From contig CASFDK010000028.1 of assembly GCA_949293415.1 (NCBI GenBank), positions 1 through 59,778 of the forward strand: DNA of 59,778 nt, read 5' to 3'. The DNA comes from an uncultured Verrucomicrobiota bacterium. Lineage in GTDB: Bacteria > Verrucomicrobiota > Verrucomicrobiia > Opitutales > Intestinicryptomonadaceae. Both the position numbers and the translations under genes were made by a program. This document shows positions 9,019-18,157 of the stretch, piece by piece. Position 1 is the stretch's first letter; the number at the start of each line of letters is the position of its first letter. A model generated the notes under the pieces. It was given only the letters and a program-made list of their open reading frames with translations. It made no database searches and was not told where the DNA came from.

Positions 9019-10947
9019 CTATTTTGTGTAGAGCGGCGCGACGCGTTCAATGCCAACTCGGCACTGGCGCGATGCGGGGAAAATCTCCTGCGCCGCCAAA
9101 TAGCAGTTGAGGGCGACGGCGTAACTTTCGGTTTTCTCGGCTTCGGCGGCTCGGGAGAGCAGCTTTACATAGTCGGAAACTTCGGGCGCAAGACGCGCGA
9201 GCGCGAGCGCAAGCTTTGGGTCGTCGCCGTCGATTGCGCGCGCCTGTTCGAGAATGTCCCACGCAAAATATTTGTTGTTTTGCTTTTCGAATTCTTCGGC
9301 TTGGGCGATGAGCATATCGATTTGCGAGACGCGTACGACTATTTTCTTGAGCTGTTCGGCGCGTGCTGCGTCCTTGCGGAACGCAAGCGCGTACTCGGCG
9401 GCTTCGGCCGCGATTTCGCGGTAGTTTTTGCGGGCGACGAAGCCGTCGAACTTTGAAACATACTGCGCCGCGCCCGTCGCCATTCCCAGAAGTTCCGAAT
9501 TGAAGGTCTGGATTGCGGGGTTTAAAGGCCACGCCTCCATTGCGGCGGTCAGCGATTTTTTCACCTCTTCGACCTTGTCGAGTGCCGCCGCCTGCTTTGC
9601 CGCCATCACGTGCATATCGGAGACGCGCTCTGCGGCGCGGATTTTTGCGAGTGCCTCTTTTGCGGGAAAGTCGGGAGCTATCGTCTGGAACTCCTCGAGA
9701 ATCCTCTCCATCGCGCCCCAGTCGCGCGAGTCGGCAAGGCTTTTGAGAGCAGAGATGTCGCGGTAGATTTTGTGGAGCGTCTTGCGCTTTTCGTAGGGGA
9801 AGACCGCAAGCTGCGGGTCGAATTCGCCGAGCGCGAAAGTTTCCATCAGGCGTTCGAGCGCGCCGTAGCGTTCGCCCGCGTTGTAGAGTGTTTCGACGCT
9901 CCGCATACCATCGGAAACGTCTTTGCGGGCTTCGGTTGCGATGTTCTCGAACGTGCCCACCACGGGGGTAAAACTCGAAACGGGCATAAGAGTCTGGATT
10001 TGCTCCAGCCCCACCTGCAGATTCTGCTGACTGCCGCGGTAGATGTGGCGGTAGAACATCGAGGCAATCTGCGCCTGCTGGAATTTGCGCTCGAACAGAA
10101 ACGATGCGATTTGCGACTGGAATTGGAGAACCGTCGAAGTTGCAACCGCCGAAGTGGCCGCCTGTTTTGCGGCGAGCTTTGCGGTCTCGGCGGTCAGGTC
10201 TTGCGTGCGGTAGGAAAGGTCGGAAACGCCCTGCGTGCGTACAATAGTGTTTTTGTTGTGGGCGGACGGATTTGCCCGCTTTAGTTTGTCGTTGGCGTAT
10301 TCGAGGAAATTCGCCATTTCGCGGGCTTCGAACTTTGCCTGTTTCTGCGCGGCTTCCTGCTCAGCCTCTTCCCGTTTCGCGGTTTTGAATTCGTTGCGCA
10401 TGCGCCACGACTGGTAGACCAAATTGGCTATCGTTATCGACGAACCGCCGTCGACATCGTATTGCGCGGCATCGAAAAGCCTGTCCCAAGCGGCGCGGAG
10501 GGCGGCATCGGACAGCCTGTCGTTTTCGGCGGAAAGGCTCGCGGAAATGTCGTCGATAATCGCCTTGTATTTATCGAAATTCTGGTCGGTTGCGGGCATC
10601 GAAAGATAGCGTTCGAAGCGCGCACGTACGAGCCTCGAATTGCCCACGTTGAAGGTCTTCCCCTTCCAGTTGAGCGTGCCGTTTTCGAAATCGAGGGAGT
10701 CTTTGTTGGTATCGAAAATTCTGTCCGCCATACGCTCGGAAGTCGCGCTTTCGAAAAATCCGCCCGTCGGGGCGTTGACGCTGGCTGAAGTGGACTGCTG
10801 CCGCCCCGCCGCCGGCGCATTGCCCGCGTTCCCGACCCCCGCAGGCGAGCCGCCATTTGCCCCGCCCTGATTGAACCACTGCGCCGACTGCGAAAAAGCC
10901 AATGTACCCGCCGAAAGGCAAACCGCCAAACAAACTGCATTCTTCAT
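9019..10947 (-). CDS. Exported helical-repeat protein of unknown function (642 aa)
   Basis: A signal peptide ends near ...LAFSQ (about residue 20). A Gly/Asn-rich linker follows (QGGANGGSPAGVGNAG), then an almost wholly alpha-helical protein rich in Ala, Glu and Lys. The C-terminal 250 residues look like TPR-type repeats (for example ALARLAPEVSDYVKLLSRAAEAEKTES followed by YAVALNCYLAAQEIFP), which suggests a protein-protein scaffold in the periplasm. The middle (about 185-225) is a predicted coiled coil. No enzymatic motif is seen. It lies 10 bases after the small membrane protein gene and 8 bases before the next. Confidence 0.75.
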   Translation of the reverse strand: MKNAVCLAVCLSAGTLAFSQSAQWFNQGGANGGSPAGVGNAGNAPAAGRQQSTSASVNAPTGGFFESATSERMADRIFDTNKDSLDFENGTLNWKGKTFNVGNSRLVRARFERYLSMPATDQNFDKYKAIIDDISASLSAENDRLSDAALRAAWDRLFDAAQYDVDGGSSITIANLVYQSWRMRNEFKTAKREEAEQEAAQKQAKFEAREMANFLEYANDKLKRANPSAHNKNTIVRTQGVSDLSYRTQDLTAETAKLAAKQAATSAVATSTVLQFQSQIASFLFERKFQQAQIASMFYRHIYRGSQQNLQVGLEQIQTLMPVSSFTPVVGTFENIATEARKDVSDGMRSVETLYNAGERYGALERLMETFALGEFDPQLAVFPYEKRKTLHKIYRDISALKSLADSRDWGAMERILEEFQTIAPDFPAKEALAKIRAAERVSDMHVMAAKQAAALDKVEEVKKSLTAAMEAWPLNPAIQTFNSELLGMATGAAQYVSKFDGFVARKNYREIAAEAAEYALAFRKDAARAEQLKKIVVRVSQIDMLIAQAEEFEKQNNKYFAWDILEQARAIDGDDPKLALALARLAPEVSDYVKLLSRAAEAEKTESYAVALNCYLAAQEIFPASRQCRVGIERVAPLYTK

Positions 10948-10957
10948 AAGCGTATCC

Positions 10958-11332
10958 TCAGTATTTTTTCATCGACTTGACCGTTATCGAGCCGTCCCTG
11001 CCCACGACAACGTCCATGTCGTAGCGTTGTTTTGTCTGGGCGTTGACTTTCAGCGAATCGGGAATGAGCACAGCGAACTTTGCGCCCCGACTATCGCGTA
11101 CGGAAACCACCCTGCCCTTTTCCGGAATCGCGGCAAGCTGCATTTCAAGTTCCGCGTCGAGGCTGTAGCGGTTGCCCGCAAGACTCTTCGGCGACGACAT
11201 ATAGTCGGCATACGGAAACACAAAGCGCGTATCATCCGAACTTTTCTTGGCGTACAGCAAAGCCAGTGCCGCGACGACCGACAAAAGCGGTATCGTTACC
11301 GCGGCGATTATGGGCGTTGTTTTTGATTTCAT
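10958..11332 (-). CDS. Small membrane-anchored protein of unknown function (124 aa)
   Basis: One N-terminal transmembrane helix (about 8-28, IIAAVTIPLLSVVAALALLYA) carries a periplasmic domain of about 95 residues with a beta-rich pattern. I do not recognise a family. It is probably the first gene of the tight five-gene operon. The ABC transporter gene lies 97 bases upstream on the same strand and may be co-transcribed. Confidence 0.7.
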   Translation of the reverse strand: MKSKTTPIIAAVTIPLLSVVAALALLYAKKSSDDTRFVFPYADYMSSPKSLAGNRYSLDAELEMQLAAIPEKGRVVSVRDSRGAKFAVLIPDSLKVNAQTKQRYDMDVVVGRDGSITVKSMKKY

Positions 11333-11429
11333 ATTCCCGAAAATTCTCCTTTCGTGCGCGTTTGCACCGCATACGGATTTTCAACGCCGTCCATTCTCGC
11401 AGAACGGGCGCGGATTTCAAGCATTAACA

Positions 11430-13106
11430 TCAGTTCCATTTCCTTGTTTTGCATCCCCAGAACACGGCCGCCGCCGCCGCCGCAAAATGCAGAAGCAAAA
11501 CGGCTGCGGCAAGCGACGGGCTTGGCACAAACTCCCAGTCCGGCTTTGTCTGGATGTATGCATCGTAAATGCGCGTGTGCTTCATCGACGACATGTAGCC
11601 AGCCCATCCCCAATATGTGCCTATAAACGGGCGGCAGACCCATTTCAGAGCCTCGGGCAGCGCGAGCACCACGCCCGAGAGCGGAAGTTGGAAGCCCACC
11701 AAGTATATCGACACCAAATTCGCCTTGTCGGACGACGAAAAAATCGAGCTGAACGCAAGGCAAATTGCCGTCATCGCAACGCACACGAGCGAAAGCTCCG
11801 CCGCCTGCACCGCGAACGCCCCGGGGAAGCCGCAGACGCATTTGACAAACCCGCACATCCACACGCCCTGAAAAACCGCCAATGCCGAGGTGAACAATAC
11901 CTTCGAAAGCGCGTACGCCGACGGGCGCAGACCTATCAGCCGCTCCTTTTCGTATAGGTTGCGCTCGCCCGCGATTTCGCGGGCGGAATTGTTCGCGCCG
12001 ATTAGCGAAAGCAGCACCACTTGGAAGAGGATAAGCCCCGTTACAATCGCCGACGTGTTCGCCGCTCCTATCTGGAATTTCAGGTTCTCGCGCAGTTCGT
12101 CGAGCGCGCCGAGGCTGCGGTCGAGCGCAAGGCTCTCAATCTGCGGAAGCCCGCCTATCGAAAAAACGACGACCACAAGCGGAAATCCGAAAGTGATACC
12201 GAGTGTCAAAAGCAGATATGTGCTGTCCCGGAAAAACAATTTCCATCGACGCAATAAAAGCGCGAAAAGCTGCGCCGAAAAGCCCGGGCGTTTGCACGGA
12301 ACACCTGTGCCATCCCCGCCCGCTTCGGGCAAATCCGCTTCGGGGAACGGCGGTTTTGCGGCGTTCCATTTTTTGCGCCAATGGGCTGCGTCGAAATCGT
12401 TCAGCCTGTCGTAGAGCGAAAGCGGCGTGTCTATTTCGAAATACTTTTTCAGTTCGTCGGGAGTGCCCTGAAAGACCACTCCGCCGCCGAATACAACGGT
12501 CACCCTTTCGAAATAGTCGAGCTTTGCAAGATTGTGGATTATGCAAATGAAAGTCTTGCCGCGTCCGCGCGAAAGGCTTTGCAGAAGGTCGAGAATCGAA
12601 TTTTCGGAAAGCGGGTCGAGCCCCGAAGTCACTTCGTCGCAGACCATCGTCGCGGGATCGTTTACAAGCTCCACGGCAAGCCCTATGCGCCGCAGCTGTC
12701 CGCCCGAAAGGGAACCGACAAGCGTATCGGCGCGGTCGTCAAGCCCCACGATTTTCAAAATTTCGTCTATGCGCCCATCCCTGTTCGACGAACCCTCAAC
12801 CGCGATGTCGAACGCGCTTTCGAGTGCCTCTCGGACGGTGAGCATAGGGTGCACGCAGGTAAACTGCGGCGCAAATCCCACGCGCCCGACAAGCTCTTCG
12901 CCCGAGTCGACTTTTTCTCCGCCGAAATAAACGTCGCCCGAAGACGGAAATATTCGGAGCATAGCCTTGACGAGAGTCGTCTTGCCGCAACCCGACGGAC
13001 CTATGACCGCGTTCATTGCGTGCGGCTCGAAGACTGCCTCGGCGTTGTCGAGAATGGGCGTACCCGAATTGGGCGCGCGCACTGTGAGATTTCTGCATCC
13101 TATCAT
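11430..13106 (-). CDS. ABC transporter half-molecule, ATPase fused to ABC-2 permease (ABCG-like)
   Basis: The N-terminal nucleotide-binding domain has Walker A GPSGCGKT at 36-43, signature LSGGQ at 133-137, Walker B TMVCDE at 153-158 and H-loop H191. The C-terminal half holds about six hydrophobic segments of the ABC-2 permease type (from around residue 300). An NBD-TMD polypeptide of this order is the ABCG/white layout, so it probably works as a homodimer. Substrate is unknown; ABC-2 transporters usually export lipids, polysaccharides or drugs. Its neighbours downstream are all exported or membrane proteins, which suggests a cell-envelope role. Confidence 0.85.
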   Translation of the reverse strand: MIGCRNLTVRAPNSGTPILDNAEAVFEPHAMNAVIGPSGCGKTTLVKAMLRIFPSSGDVYFGGEKVDSGEELVGRVGFAPQFTCVHPMLTVREALESAFDIAVEGSSNRDGRIDEILKIVGLDDRADTLVGSLSGGQLRRIGLAVELVNDPATMVCDEVTSGLDPLSENSILDLLQSLSRGRGKTFICIIHNLAKLDYFERVTVVFGGGVVFQGTPDELKKYFEIDTPLSLYDRLNDFDAAHWRKKWNAAKPPFPEADLPEAGGDGTGVPCKRPGFSAQLFALLLRRWKLFFRDSTYLLLTLGITFGFPLVVVVFSIGGLPQIESLALDRSLGALDELRENLKFQIGAANTSAIVTGLILFQVVLLSLIGANNSAREIAGERNLYEKERLIGLRPSAYALSKVLFTSALAVFQGVWMCGFVKCVCGFPGAFAVQAAELSLVCVAMTAICLAFSSIFSSSDKANLVSIYLVGFQLPLSGVVLALPEALKWVCRPFIGTYWGWAGYMSSMKHTRIYDAYIQTKPDWEFVPSPSLAAAVLLLHFAAAAAAVFWGCKTRKWN

Positions 13107-13167
13107 CTTGGTAAAACTCCGAAAAATTCAGTTGAGATTATTTATATTTCATACAATAATTGCAACT

Positions 13168-13821
13168 ATGAAGATTTTTAAATTTACCGCGGTGTTTTGC
13201 GCGTTCGCGCTGTCCCTTCAGACATCTTTCGCGCTGAAAATAGACGACACTACCATCCGCAACCCCAACCGGTTCGGGATACAGTTCCCCAACGGCACGG
13301 CTTATTACGGGGCGGCAAACAAGATTGTCTCGATTTCCAAACAGTCTTTTTTCGTGGACGCAAGCCCCGTGCTTGTTACGGAAATCTGTATAGAGCTTGA
13401 CCAGTCGCCGCTTCAGGTGCGCATCTACAACGCTCGGATAATCGGGGCGGACGAAATGGCAAGCCGCGCCGCCGACTCCCTGCCGGCGGGGCTAAAGCCC
13501 TACGCCAACCCGCCCGAATCGGTCAAAAAGATGATCGGCAACGCCGCCGAAAAGACGTCTTCGGCGAATACGCTGCGCGACATCCGCAAAAACTACCCTG
13601 CCACCACGCACGCGCGCACGCTCGAATTTATCGTCGAGGACATCGATGAACTCAACGAGCTTTTCGACACAATGCAAAGCCACTTCACGGGCAAGCCCAA
13701 GTCGAAGCTCCAGAAAATCAGCGTACAGCACGACGGCTCGAAAACGGTCACAAATTACCAGACAAAAGAGGTTGAAACAATCGCGAGAAAGACCTACATA
13801 GTTGAAAAGAAGGAAAAATAG
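13168..13821 (+). CDS. Exported protein of unknown function (217 aa)
   Basis: The start is the ATG at 13168, chosen because it opens a clear signal peptide (MKIFKFTAVFCAFALSLQTSFA); longer in-frame extensions run into the divergent transporter gene. The mature part begins with a beta-rich domain (KIDDTTIRNPNRFGIQFPNGTAYYG) and ends with a Lys-rich tail. No family is recognised. It is divergent from the ABC transporter gene and lies 3 bases before a second exported-protein gene. A TACAAT at 13152-13157 could be a -10 box, but the nearest TTGAGA is only 14 bases away. Confidence 0.72.
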   Translation: MKIFKFTAVFCAFALSLQTSFALKIDDTTIRNPNRFGIQFPNGTAYYGAANKIVSISKQSFFVDASPVLVTEICIELDQSPLQVRIYNARIIGADEMASRAADSLPAGLKPYANPPESVKKMIGNAAEKTSSANTLRDIRKNYPATTHARTLEFIVEDIDELNELFDTMQSHFTGKPKSKLQKISVQHDGSKTVTNYQTKEVETIARKTYIVEKKEK

Positions 13822-13824
13822 GAA

Positions 13825-14619
13825 ATGAAAAAATTTATCACATCGGCACTCGCCTGCGCGGCGGCGTTCGGCACATTTGCGCAGGAGAAAATCGGCGATA
13901 CCGCAAAAGTCGGCGACACAACCTATATGTTCGTCTGCGAACTTAAAACCCCCGAGGAAAACGCGAACTTCCAGCGCAACCTCAACATAATGCAGCGCGA
14001 CTCTCAGGCGGTTGAATTTTTCAAAAAACAGCTCGCCGCCGAAACCGACGCGGCGAAAAAAGCCGACCTCCGGAAAAAACTCGAAATTCTCGAAAAAAAT
14101 TTCGCCACAAACGACTCCGCTATGCAAAAGGCGTACAACTTCGCGGCAAGCCGCAAATACAGAATCGTGTTTCTCGAATCGAATATCTGCGTGCCGCTTA
14201 CGAACGACGAACTCTCGTCGCTCAAAGACGCCGACGGCAACGCGCTCGACCCGATGAAAATCTTCAAGCGCGGCGGAAGGACGCTCTATACGAAAAGCTC
14301 GGTAAAAGGCGTGCGCGAAAACGAAGTGCTCCAGCGCATGATAGGTTTCGTAATAACACGGCGCAACGAAATAGAAAACCTGCGCAAACAGCTCGCCCAA
14401 ACGACCGACCCAGCCAAACAGATGGAAATCACAACGAAACTCGGCGCGGGCGAAAAAGCTCTTGCGGAAGCCGAGGGAAAGCTGCGCGCGCAATACGCAA
14501 TCAAGCCGAAATCGGACTACGTTATCGAGACTGCAAAGTCCAAGCTCTACCTCATTCTCACGCCCGAGGAAATCCTGAAAATAGAGGCGCAGAACAAACT
14601 GCAATCGGCGAACAAATAG
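13825..14619 (+). CDS. Exported coiled-coil protein of unknown function (264 aa)
   Basis: A signal peptide (MKKFITSALACAAAFGTFA) precedes a protein with two helical, coiled-coil-like stretches, about 45-95 and 170-215, separated by a compact middle part. Runs of Lys, Ala and Glu dominate. No enzymatic motif is seen. It is the second gene of a two-gene operon with the 217-aa protein (3-base spacing), closed by a good terminator. Being back to back with the ABC transporter and exported-protein operon, it may belong to the same envelope function. Confidence 0.72.
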   Translation: MKKFITSALACAAAFGTFAQEKIGDTAKVGDTTYMFVCELKTPEENANFQRNLNIMQRDSQAVEFFKKQLAAETDAAKKADLRKKLEILEKNFATNDSAMQKAYNFAASRKYRIVFLESNICVPLTNDELSSLKDADGNALDPMKIFKRGGRTLYTKSSVKGVRENEVLQRMIGFVITRRNEIENLRKQLAQTTDPAKQMEITTKLGAGEKALAEAEGKLRAQYAIKPKSDYVIETAKSKLYLILTPEEILKIEAQNKLQSANK

Positions 14620-14650
14620 CCGTCGCGACGCACCGAAATTTTGCGGCAAA

Positions 14651-14688
14651 AAACCCCGCGTCCGAATCGGACTGCGGGGCTTTTGTTT
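14651..14688. terminator. Terminator after the two-gene exported-protein operon
   Basis: A long stem, CCCCGC/GCGGGG with an inner GTCCGA/TCGGAC-like arm, is preceded by AAAAA and followed by TTTTGTTT. It can end both the plus-strand operon and the minus-strand lipoprotein gene. Confidence 0.8.
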
Positions 14689-14703
14689 ATCGGAGAATGG
14701 AAA

Positions 14704-15069
14704 CTATTTCGACTGCGCGGCGGCCGCTGCCTTAGACTTCAGCTCTTCGACATAGACACCGAGCTGTGTCTGAATTTTCTTTACCGATTCGGCGATTTTC
14801 GAAGCCTCTTCGCGCAGGGCTTTCGCGTCGTTGCCCATCTGTTCCGCGAGCGAAATTTTCGAAAGTTTTTCGGCGAGAGCCTTTGCCTCGTCGTTCTTCT
14901 CAGCGATAAACGCCTTAAGCGCGTCGACCTGTTTTTGAAGCGAAGCAGCATCCATCGAAGCAGCCTCGGTCTTTGCCTGCTCGGGAGTCTTGTTTTCGTT
15001 TACGTTTGCGCCGCAACCGCAGAGAACGAGGGCGGATGCGGCGACGAATATTGCCAATATTTTTTTCAT
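14704..15069 (-). CDS. Small coiled-coil lipoprotein
   Basis: The start is the ATG at 15069, which has a GGAAA ribosome binding site; an ATG three codons earlier is an alternative. The signal peptide ends in a lipobox-like L-C-G-C, so the lipidated residue is probably C19 (C17 is less likely). The mature protein, about 103 residues, is a continuous Ala/Lys/Glu-rich heptad-like helix (ASLQKQVDALKAFIAEKNDE and on). This recalls Braun-type lipoproteins, but it lacks the C-terminal Lys motif used for peptidoglycan linkage. It may trimerise. Confidence 0.75.
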   Translation of the reverse strand: MKKILAIFVAASALVLCGCGANVNENKTPEQAKTEAASMDAASLQKQVDALKAFIAEKNDEAKALAEKLSKISLAEQMGNDAKALREEASKIAESVKKIQTQLGVYVEELKSKAAAAAQSK

Positions 15070-15170
15070 GATTTCCATATCTTTTACGGACGCCCGTTTT
15101 GGACGTCCGCCAAATTTGACTGTATTAATGGAACGTATCGTACATTCGCAAAATTTTTAAAGATTTTCTA

Positions 15171-15203
15171 AAAAAAATGCGCGACTTAAAAAAAAGCCGC
15201 GCA
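15171..15203 (-). terminator. Terminator of the DUF1080 gene
   Basis: On the minus strand the arms TGCGCG and CGCGCA enclose a 14-base T-rich loop and are followed by seven Ts. The stem is only 6 bp. Confidence 0.55.
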
Positions 15204-15225
15204 CCCGAGAGTTAAAGTCTACCGA

Positions 15226-16299
15226 TTAGAGTTCCTGAATCCAAATGTTGCGGTACGAAACGGGGTTGAGGTGGTCCTGCAACTGTATCTGGAGGGGCGT
15301 ATTGGGGTGTTTGAATTTGAGCGCATCCCTGGGGCCGATACTCGTGGAATACGGAACGGGAGTTTCGTGCTGAACGCGCTTGCCGTTGTGGTAAACCGTG
15401 AACTTGGGATATTCAACGCACTTGTCGCCGTCGAACTTGGCGGGAGTGTAGATGATGTCGTAGGTCTGCCATACGCCGGGTTCGAGCGAAGCGTTGTACT
15501 GCGAGGGAGTCTGGCGGTAGAGCGCGCCGCAGTGGTCCCAAGTCGCCTCGGCGCCGAACGAGTCGAGAACCTGAACTTCGTACGGTCCGAAGATTACGCC
15601 GGAATTTGCGCGGCTTTGCGAAAGCTGGTCGTACATCGGGGGAATATTGAATTCCACGTGCAGTTTGCACTTGCCGAAAGCTTTTTTAGTGCGGATATTC
15701 GCCGACAAACGCTTGCCGTCGGGACGCTTTGCATCGCTCTTAACGGTCATCGCCCCGTCCTTAAGAATCCAGTTGACGGGAATCTTGGGGTCGGCAATCA
15801 TTTCCCAGTTTTCCGAAGGGTTGCCGCCGTCGTATAGTACGATCGCGCCCGCGGGAGCTTTCTGACCGAGAGTCGGCGACTTGAATTCGAAACGCTTGAG
15901 GTCGAGCTTGATGTCCTGACCGGCGTATCTGCCCGTTGCAACCAATGCCTGCGGAGTTACCGTACCTTTGATGGTCATGTAACCTCTTATATCGAAGTCG
16001 ATTTTGCCGTCTTTCGCGGTGAGGTCGTCGGCGGTCGCAGCCGATTCCGCGCGCGACAAAATGCCCGTGAGAATCTTTACGCGATACTTCGCCTGCGGTC
16101 CCCTGTAAACTTCGGCGTAGATTTCGGGATACATCGAAACGGGGTAGCCCTTTTTCAGTTCGCCTCCGTCGGCGAGCGTGATTTTGCCCTTATAGAAGCC
16201 TGCAAAAGCGTCCTTCGGTTCGCGTCCAAGCTCGTTCTTTTGCGCAAAAACGGGCAGAGTTAAAATTGCGGTTAAAATAATGAATAATGTTTTCCTCAT
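15226..16299 (-). CDS. Exported DUF1080 (3-keto-disaccharide hydrolase-like) protein
   Basis: The signal peptide (MRKTLFIILTAILTLPVFA) is followed by about 130 residues of unassigned sequence and then a DUF1080 domain from about 160 to the end. The domain features are a jelly-roll fold seen in FDGDKCVEYPKFTVYHNGKRV and LQIQLQDHLNPVSYRNIWI. DUF1080 proteins are abundant in Verrucomicrobiota and Planctomycetota. Some members act on 3-keto-glycosides and others may only bind glycans, so the activity here is inferred. It ends with a conserved-looking NIWIQEL. It stands alone on the minus strand. Confidence 0.85.
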   Translation of the reverse strand: MRKTLFIILTAILTLPVFAQKNELGREPKDAFAGFYKGKITLADGGELKKGYPVSMYPEIYAEVYRGPQAKYRVKILTGILSRAESAATADDLTAKDGKIDFDIRGYMTIKGTVTPQALVATGRYAGQDIKLDLKRFEFKSPTLGQKAPAGAIVLYDGGNPSENWEMIADPKIPVNWILKDGAMTVKSDAKRPDGKRLSANIRTKKAFGKCKLHVEFNIPPMYDQLSQSRANSGVIFGPYEVQVLDSFGAEATWDHCGALYRQTPSQYNASLEPGVWQTYDIIYTPAKFDGDKCVEYPKFTVYHNGKRVQHETPVPYSTSIGPRDALKFKHPNTPLQIQLQDHLNPVSYRNIWIQEL

Positions 16300-16485
16300 A
16301 AAGCAGGCAACGATAATCCGACGCCGCCGTTCGTCAACAAAAAAACACCCCTTTTGCGCACTCCTTAAATTTTACTTGCCTTAAATATCGGTTGATTCAT
16401 TCTTATAACCTTACAAACAAATTGGGCGGACGGGCTGTTTGCGCGTCGGTCAAAACACTTTCAATAAAACATACAAGGATAAAAA

Positions 16486-17991
16486 ATGGTCGATATGGCA
16501 ACAATCGAAGGCCTTTGCAAACGCAGGGGATTCATCTACCGCTCCTCCGAAATCTACGGGGGCTTTAACGGATTTTTCGACTACGGCCCGCTGGGCGTGG
16601 AAGTAAAAAACAACATCAAGCGCGCATGGTGGAACGACTTTGTCCACGGCCGCGACGACATCGTCGGCTTGGACGCATCCATCATTATGCATCCCGACGT
16701 TTGGCGCGCTTCGGGGCACGTTGCCGGCTTCTCCGACCCGATGGTAGACTGCAAGGAGTCGAAACTGCGCTTCCGCGCCGACCAGATTTTCTTCGCCGAA
16801 GTCAAGGTTGACGGCGAAACAATCGGCTACGTCAGTGTTCTCGAAGACGAAAATATGCAGAAGGAAGCCGACAAAAAGGCGGCGGAACTAAAGCGCAAGC
16901 TCGCGAAACAGGGCGAGCTCGGCGAAGTCGTCCTCAAAAACTATATGGACGCAAAGCCGTCGGAGTACGAACTAATCCCCTCGCCCGCCACGGGCAAGGC
17001 CGGCACGCTCACCCCTCCGCGCGACTTCAACCTGATGTTCCAGACCTACGTCGGCGCGTTGCGCGACGAAACGGCAATCGCATACCTGCGCCCCGAAACG
17101 GCTCAGGGCATATTCGCCGACTTCAAAAACATCTGCGACACGACCCGCGTAAAACTCCCCTTCGGTATCGCGCAAATCGGCAAGGCGTTCAGAAACGAAA
17201 TCACGCCCCGCAACTTCATCTTCCGCAGCAGGGAATTCGAGCAGATGGAAATCGAATACTTCATCTCGCCATATGACGACTGGAAGACGCTCCACCGCCA
17301 GTGGATTGATGCGTGCAAGGCTTGGTTTGTTTCCATCGGTCTGCCCGCCGATGCGCTCGCAGAAGACGTGCACCCGCAGGAAAAGCTCGCGCACTACGCA
17401 AAGGCGTGCACCGACATCACCTTCCACTTCCCGCACGGCTTGCAGGAACTGCAGGGAATCGCCGTCCGCGGCAACTTCGACCTCACCCAACACCAGAACG
17501 CCTCGGGCAAGAACCTCGAATATTTCGACGAAGCCCGCAAGGAAAAGTATCTGCCGCACGTCATCGAGCCGTCGCTCGGCGTGGACCGCACGTTCCTTGC
17601 CGTAATGACGGCGGCCTATGAAGAGGACGAAGTTCCCAACGACAAAGGTCAGCCCGAAAAGCGCGTTCTGCTCAAGTTCAGCCCGCGCGTTGCTCCGTTC
17701 AAGGCGGCGGTCTTCCCGCTCGTCAAGAACAAGCCCGAACTGTACGCGCGCGCCGAAGCCCTCTACAAAAAGCTCCGCCGCCGCTGGAACATATTCTTCG
17801 ACGCGTCGGGGGCAATCGGCCGCCGCTACCGCCGTCAGGACGAAATCGGCACGCCTTTCGGCATCACGGTCGACTTCCAGACAATCGAAGGCGACGGCAC
17901 GGTAACGCTCAGAGACCGCGACACGACGCAGCAGGTGCGTATGAGCGAAGCCGAACTCGTCGCCTACCTCTCGGAAAAAATCGACGGTTAA
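16486..17991 (+). CDS. glyS: Glycyl-tRNA synthetase, class II dimeric type
   Basis: This enzyme charges tRNA-Gly with glycine. It is the alpha2 (eukaryote/archaea-like) form, not the alpha2beta2 form of proteobacteria. The N-terminal part has [19 protein letters not shown] (motif 1 region). Motif 2 appears as [19 protein letters not shown], and motif 3 as [17 protein letters not shown]. The C-terminal anticodon-binding domain ends with [16 protein letters not shown]. The length of 501 residues is typical. The ATG has an AAGGATAA ribosome binding site. It is followed by a strong terminator and looks monocistronic. Confidence 0.96.
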   Translation: MVDMATIEGLCKRRGFIYRSSEIYGGFNGFFDYGPLGVEVKNNIKRAWWNDFVHGRDDIVGLDASIIMHPDVWRASGHVAGFSDPMVDCKESKLRFRADQIFFAEVKVDGETIGYVSVLEDENMQKEADKKAAELKRKLAKQGELGEVVLKNYMDAKPSEYELIPSPATGKAGTLTPPRDFNLMFQTYVGALRDETAIAYLRPETAQGIFADFKNICDTTRVKLPFGIAQIGKAFRNEITPRNFIFRSREFEQMEIEYFISPYDDWKTLHRQWIDACKAWFVSIGLPADALAEDVHPQEKLAHYAKACTDITFHFPHGLQELQGIAVRGNFDLTQHQNASGKNLEYFDEARKEKYLPHVIEPSLGVDRTFLAVMTAAYEEDEVPNDKGQPEKRVLLKFSPRVAPFKAAVFPLVKNKPELYARAEALYKKLRRRWNIFFDASGAIGRRYRRQDEIGTPFGITVDFQTIEGDGTVTLRDRDTTQQVRMSEAELVAYLSEKIDG

Positions 17992-18017
17992 CGGGAATAC
18001 AAAAGATTTTAAAGGCG

Positions 18018-18057
18018 CGGACGCATCCGATTTTTTCGGAAGCGTCCGTTTTTTTTT
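18018..18057 (+). terminator. Strong terminator of glyS
   Basis: The arms CGGACGC-A-TCCGA and TCGGA-A-GCGTCCG pair with one A-A mismatch around a short T loop, followed by nine Ts. Confidence 0.88.
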
Positions 18058-18157
18058 CGTCCGATTTCGAAAAAAACTTTCTTTTGCTATTGACTTTATG
18101 CCCGATTGACTCTGATGTCGGTTGTCGTTAAACTGAGAAAATGGGAGAAAAATTTTT

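Noticed and set aside
13132..13157. TTGAGA and TACAAT as the promoter of the 217-aa protein gene
   Set aside because: The 14-base spacing is too short for sigma-70, although the TACAAT alone may be real.
13492..14649. Large minus-strand open frame opposite the 13825 gene
   Set aside because: It overlaps two signal-peptide genes fully and has no family resemblance; it is an antisense artefact.
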